A DNA stretch of 64,000 bases from Negadavirga shengliensis (GTDB lineage Bacteria; Bacteroidota; Bacteroidia; Cytophagales; Cyclobacteriaceae), in assembly GCF_042652345.1 (NCBI RefSeq), contig NZ_JBHSJJ010000003.1, positions 124,001-188,000 of the forward strand. The letters are read 5' to 3'. Position 1 is the first letter of the stretch; every line of letters begins with the position of its first letter. Shown piece after piece: positions 61,945 through 64,000 of the stretch. The position numbers were made by a program, and so were the translations under genes. Under the pieces are notes generated by a model, which saw only the letters and a list, made by a program, of their open reading frames with translations, was not told the DNA's origin and did no database searches.

Positions 61945-61999
61945 ATGTGTTTTCACACCTGCTTTTTTGGGATAAGGCAATATTTCCGATTTAAACGTT

Positions 62000-62032
62000 C
62001 CACGGATTTCACCGGTTGACACGAAGGATTTT
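62000..62032. repeat. short CACGGATT-type repeat
   Basis: CCACGGATTTC followed by ACCGGTTGA and CACGAAGGATTTT. The units match the start of the repeat at 36087 and 36187 (ACCACGGATT), and this is probably a degenerate member of that family. Confidence 0.4.
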
Positions 62033-62082
62033 GGTTTGAAGATGTTCCACTTAGCTTCTAAAAAAAGGCTATTTGTTATATT

Positions 62083-62327
62083 ATGGAAGCTTCTAAAGCC
62101 AAAAAATCTGTGAAAATTGCGGTAATTAGTGGCGACATCAATTGCCCAAAACAGGCTTTGTAAAGAGTAATGCCCAACATCCGGAGACGTTCGGGCCGTT
62201 TTTTCAAAAGCACCTAATTGAAGAAAAGAAGCTTTTTTTAGAATATAAATTACTTTTTCAGCCTTTTATTTTTCTTTCCGAAGTATTGGAGTATTTTTAT
62301 AGAAACCTCAAACTTTTGATTAAATGA
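62083..62327 (+). pseudogene. possible degenerate gene remnant before the debranching enzyme
   Basis: ATG at 62083 opens 26 codons including KIAVISGDIN, which resembles the N-terminus of SatD-family proteins, then stops. A second frame from 62142 runs 61 codons and its stop overlaps the next gene's ATG by four bases (ATGA). One gene split by a frameshift, or two meaningless frames, are both possible. I found no strong protein pattern in the second part. Confidence 0.25.
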
Positions 62328-64000
62328 GCTACATACACTTCGACAAGACTCAACTCATTAACCTGAATTATTCTTTAGAAAAGGAGATTATCCGTTCCAA
62401 TAGATCCGGGTGCTATACCAGTACCACCATCATCGGTTGCAATACCAGAAAATACCACGGCCTTTTAGTGGCCCCCCAGCCACAAATTGATGGGCAATTG
62501 CATGTGCTTTTATCAAATGTTCACGAAACCATTGTTCAAAAAGGCGCAGCATTTAATTTGGGTATCAATAAATATCCCGGAAATTATTATCCAAGAGGGC
62601 ACAAATACCTGGAGGACTTTGATTCTGAGCCGATACCCAAACTGACTTACAGGGTGGGGGGAGTAGTTTTGTCCAAAGAAATTATTTTGGACACCCATGT
62701 GGACAGGGTAATGATAAAATATACTTTAATAGATGCGCTCATCCCCACAAAACTAAGGATATCCCCTTTTTTGGCTTTTAGAGGGTATCATTCCCTGTCA
62801 AAGGCAAATACCTATGTGAACAAAAAGTTCTGGAAAATTAACAAGGGGGTAAAATTCCGGTTGTACGAGGCTTATGATTCACTTTCACTTCAGGTTTCAA
62901 AGGAAAATGAATTTGTTCCTGTGCCGGATTGGTTTTATAACATAGAATATATCCGTGAATATGAAAGAGGGTATGATTATCAGGAAGACCTTTATGTGCC
63001 GGGATATTTTGAGCTGGACATGCAAAAGGGTGAATCGGTTGTATTTTCCGCGGGACTTCAGGAAGCGGTTCCTGACAAGCTTGAAGAGGCTTTTGCCACA
63101 GAAATAAGCAGGAGAATCCCCCGAGATAATTTTGAGAACTGTCTTAAAAATTCCGCCGGACAGTTTGTTAGTCGGAGGCAGGGAGAAACGAGGGTGATTG
63201 CGGGATATCCCTGGTTCGGTTGGTGGGGAAGGGATACATTCATATCGTTGCCGGGGCTTACCCTTACTTTGGGGGACACCAAAACGTTTTTGGAAGTGAT
63301 GGATTCTATGTCCAAAGATTTGAACGGAGCATTGTTCCCGAATGTTGGCAGTGGGGTCTCCACCAACATGAATTCTCTGGATGCCCCGTTATGGTTTTTT
63401 TGGTGTTTACAACAATACGAGAAGTTTACCGGTGACCGTAAGACCATCACGGAAAAATATTTGGACAAGTGTAAGGGGATCATTGAGGGCTTTATAGCAG
63501 GAACGGACTTTAACATCCATGTTTTGGAAAATGGGCTGCTGTATGGTGGTGAAGAAGGTGTTGCGCTGACATGGATGGATGCAGTGACCAGAGACGGACC
63601 TGTAACTGCCCGGATAGGGTCTCCGGTAGAGATTAATGCCTTGTGGTACAATGCGCTGTGCTATTATCATTCCCTTACAGCTGATGAGAAAATAAAGACC
63701 CTGCTGGAAAAAGTCAAAGTCGCATTTAATGAGTTTTTCTGGAGTGAAAAAAAGGGGTATTTGGCTGACGTTGTAAACGGGGAAGAGGTAGATTGGTCCA
63801 TCAGACCCAACATGGTTTTCGCGACATCTTTGCCCTACAGCCCATTGGAGGATGAACAAAAAGATAAGGTATTGGAAGTAATCCGGTTGAATTTGCTTAC
63901 TCCGAGAGGATTGAGAACCCTGGCTCCGAGTGATCCAAGGTATAGGGGATATTACCAGGGAGACCAGTATGAAAGGGACAACGCGTATCACCAGGGAACG
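62325..64000 (+). CDS. glycogen-debranching enzyme (amylo-alpha-1,6-glucosidase type), 3' end cut by window
   Basis: A cytoplasmic enzyme that removes alpha-1,6 branches from glycogen. From ATG 62325 there are 558 codons before the right edge. The N-terminal GDE domain (about 1-240) contains STTIIGCNTRKYHGLLVA. The catalytic GH133-like (alpha/alpha)6 domain starts about residue 270, with GYPWFGWWGRDTFISLPGL, MDAVTRDGPVTARIG and the end segment DQYERDNAYHQG. A total of about 650 residues is usual, so about 90 are missing. The fold is that of the archaeal/bacterial single-function type. Confidence 0.9.

Noticed and set aside
1..64000. CRISPR arrays, insertion sequences, integrases, prophage or toxin-antitoxin pairs
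   Set aside because: None of the characteristic repeats or gene families was seen on either strand.

Overview
The window looks like a chromosomal segment of a Bacteroidota bacterium, most likely order Cytophagales and near the Cyclobacteriaceae (Algoriphagus, Cyclobacterium or Echinicola type). The reasons are the promoter style (TTG, about 20 bases, TAnnTTTG, clearest before tRNA-His), mostly weak ribosome binding sites, and a typical gene set: GH3-family adenylating enzyme, PafA-like phosphatase, SPOR lipoprotein, OmpA with calcium-binding linker repeats, siroheme sulfite reductase with a helical C-terminal extension, short-lid adenylate kinase and CrcB/DUF190. The placement rests on family recognition alone. 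No insertion sequence, prophage, CRISPR array or rRNA was seen.

Layout. 1-6.5 kb: left-edge M20 amidohydrolase, M23 peptidase, serine/threonine racemase-dehydratase, cysteine desulfurase, GlmM, a small CxxC membrane protein, MazG. 6.56-6.92 kb: a gene-free gap with a cluster of DnaA-box-like sequences, a candidate chromosome origin. 6.9-13.4 kb, minus strand: GH3 protein, LptB, RecJ, SPOR lipoprotein, LipA, outer-membrane protein. 13.5-16.8 kb, plus: OsmC, then an ECF sigma factor, a membrane-anchored protein with a beta-barrel-like C-terminus, and an FKBP lipoprotein. 16.9-20.3 kb, minus: membrane protein, Ca2+/Na+ exchanger, Upp, OmpA. 20.5-30.2 kb, plus: M42-like peptidase, Hpt, Adk, Obg, GrpE, a DnaJ with half its zinc motifs, a surface protein, an ABC exporter, a histidine kinase. 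30.3-36.1 kb: PruA, a HAD phosphatase, an ArsR regulator, a CarboxypepD-regulatory protein, PafA. 36.1-43.3 kb: a tandem repeat, HtpG, then an Rrf2 regulator followed by a sulfate-assimilation operon (APS/PAPS reductase, sulfite reductase, two siroheme enzymes) with a possible structured leader. 43.6-52.4 kb: aldehyde dehydrogenase, a decayed AT-rich patch, LysA, a two-component system, RidA, FumC. 52.5-64 kb: GcvP, an M28 peptidase, a secreted protein, CrcB/DUF190, a DEAD-box helicase, PyrC, tRNA-His, a tiny ORF and the start of a glycogen-debranching enzyme that runs off the right edge.

Most genes are housekeeping. The sulfur block is a coherent pathway: sulfate activation products are reduced to sulfide, and the siroheme cofactor of the reductase is made by the last two genes. 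GrpE, DnaJ and HtpG form the folding machinery, and their loci share an upstream palindromic motif. Plus-strand genes strongly dominate to the right of 13.4 kb and minus-strand genes dominate to the left of it, which would fit a replication origin in the left part of the window. No clearly novel multi-gene system was found. The best leads are the candidate origin, the sulfur-operon leader, the reduced DnaJ, the sulfite reductase extension, the sigma/beta-barrel module and the shared heat-shock motif.
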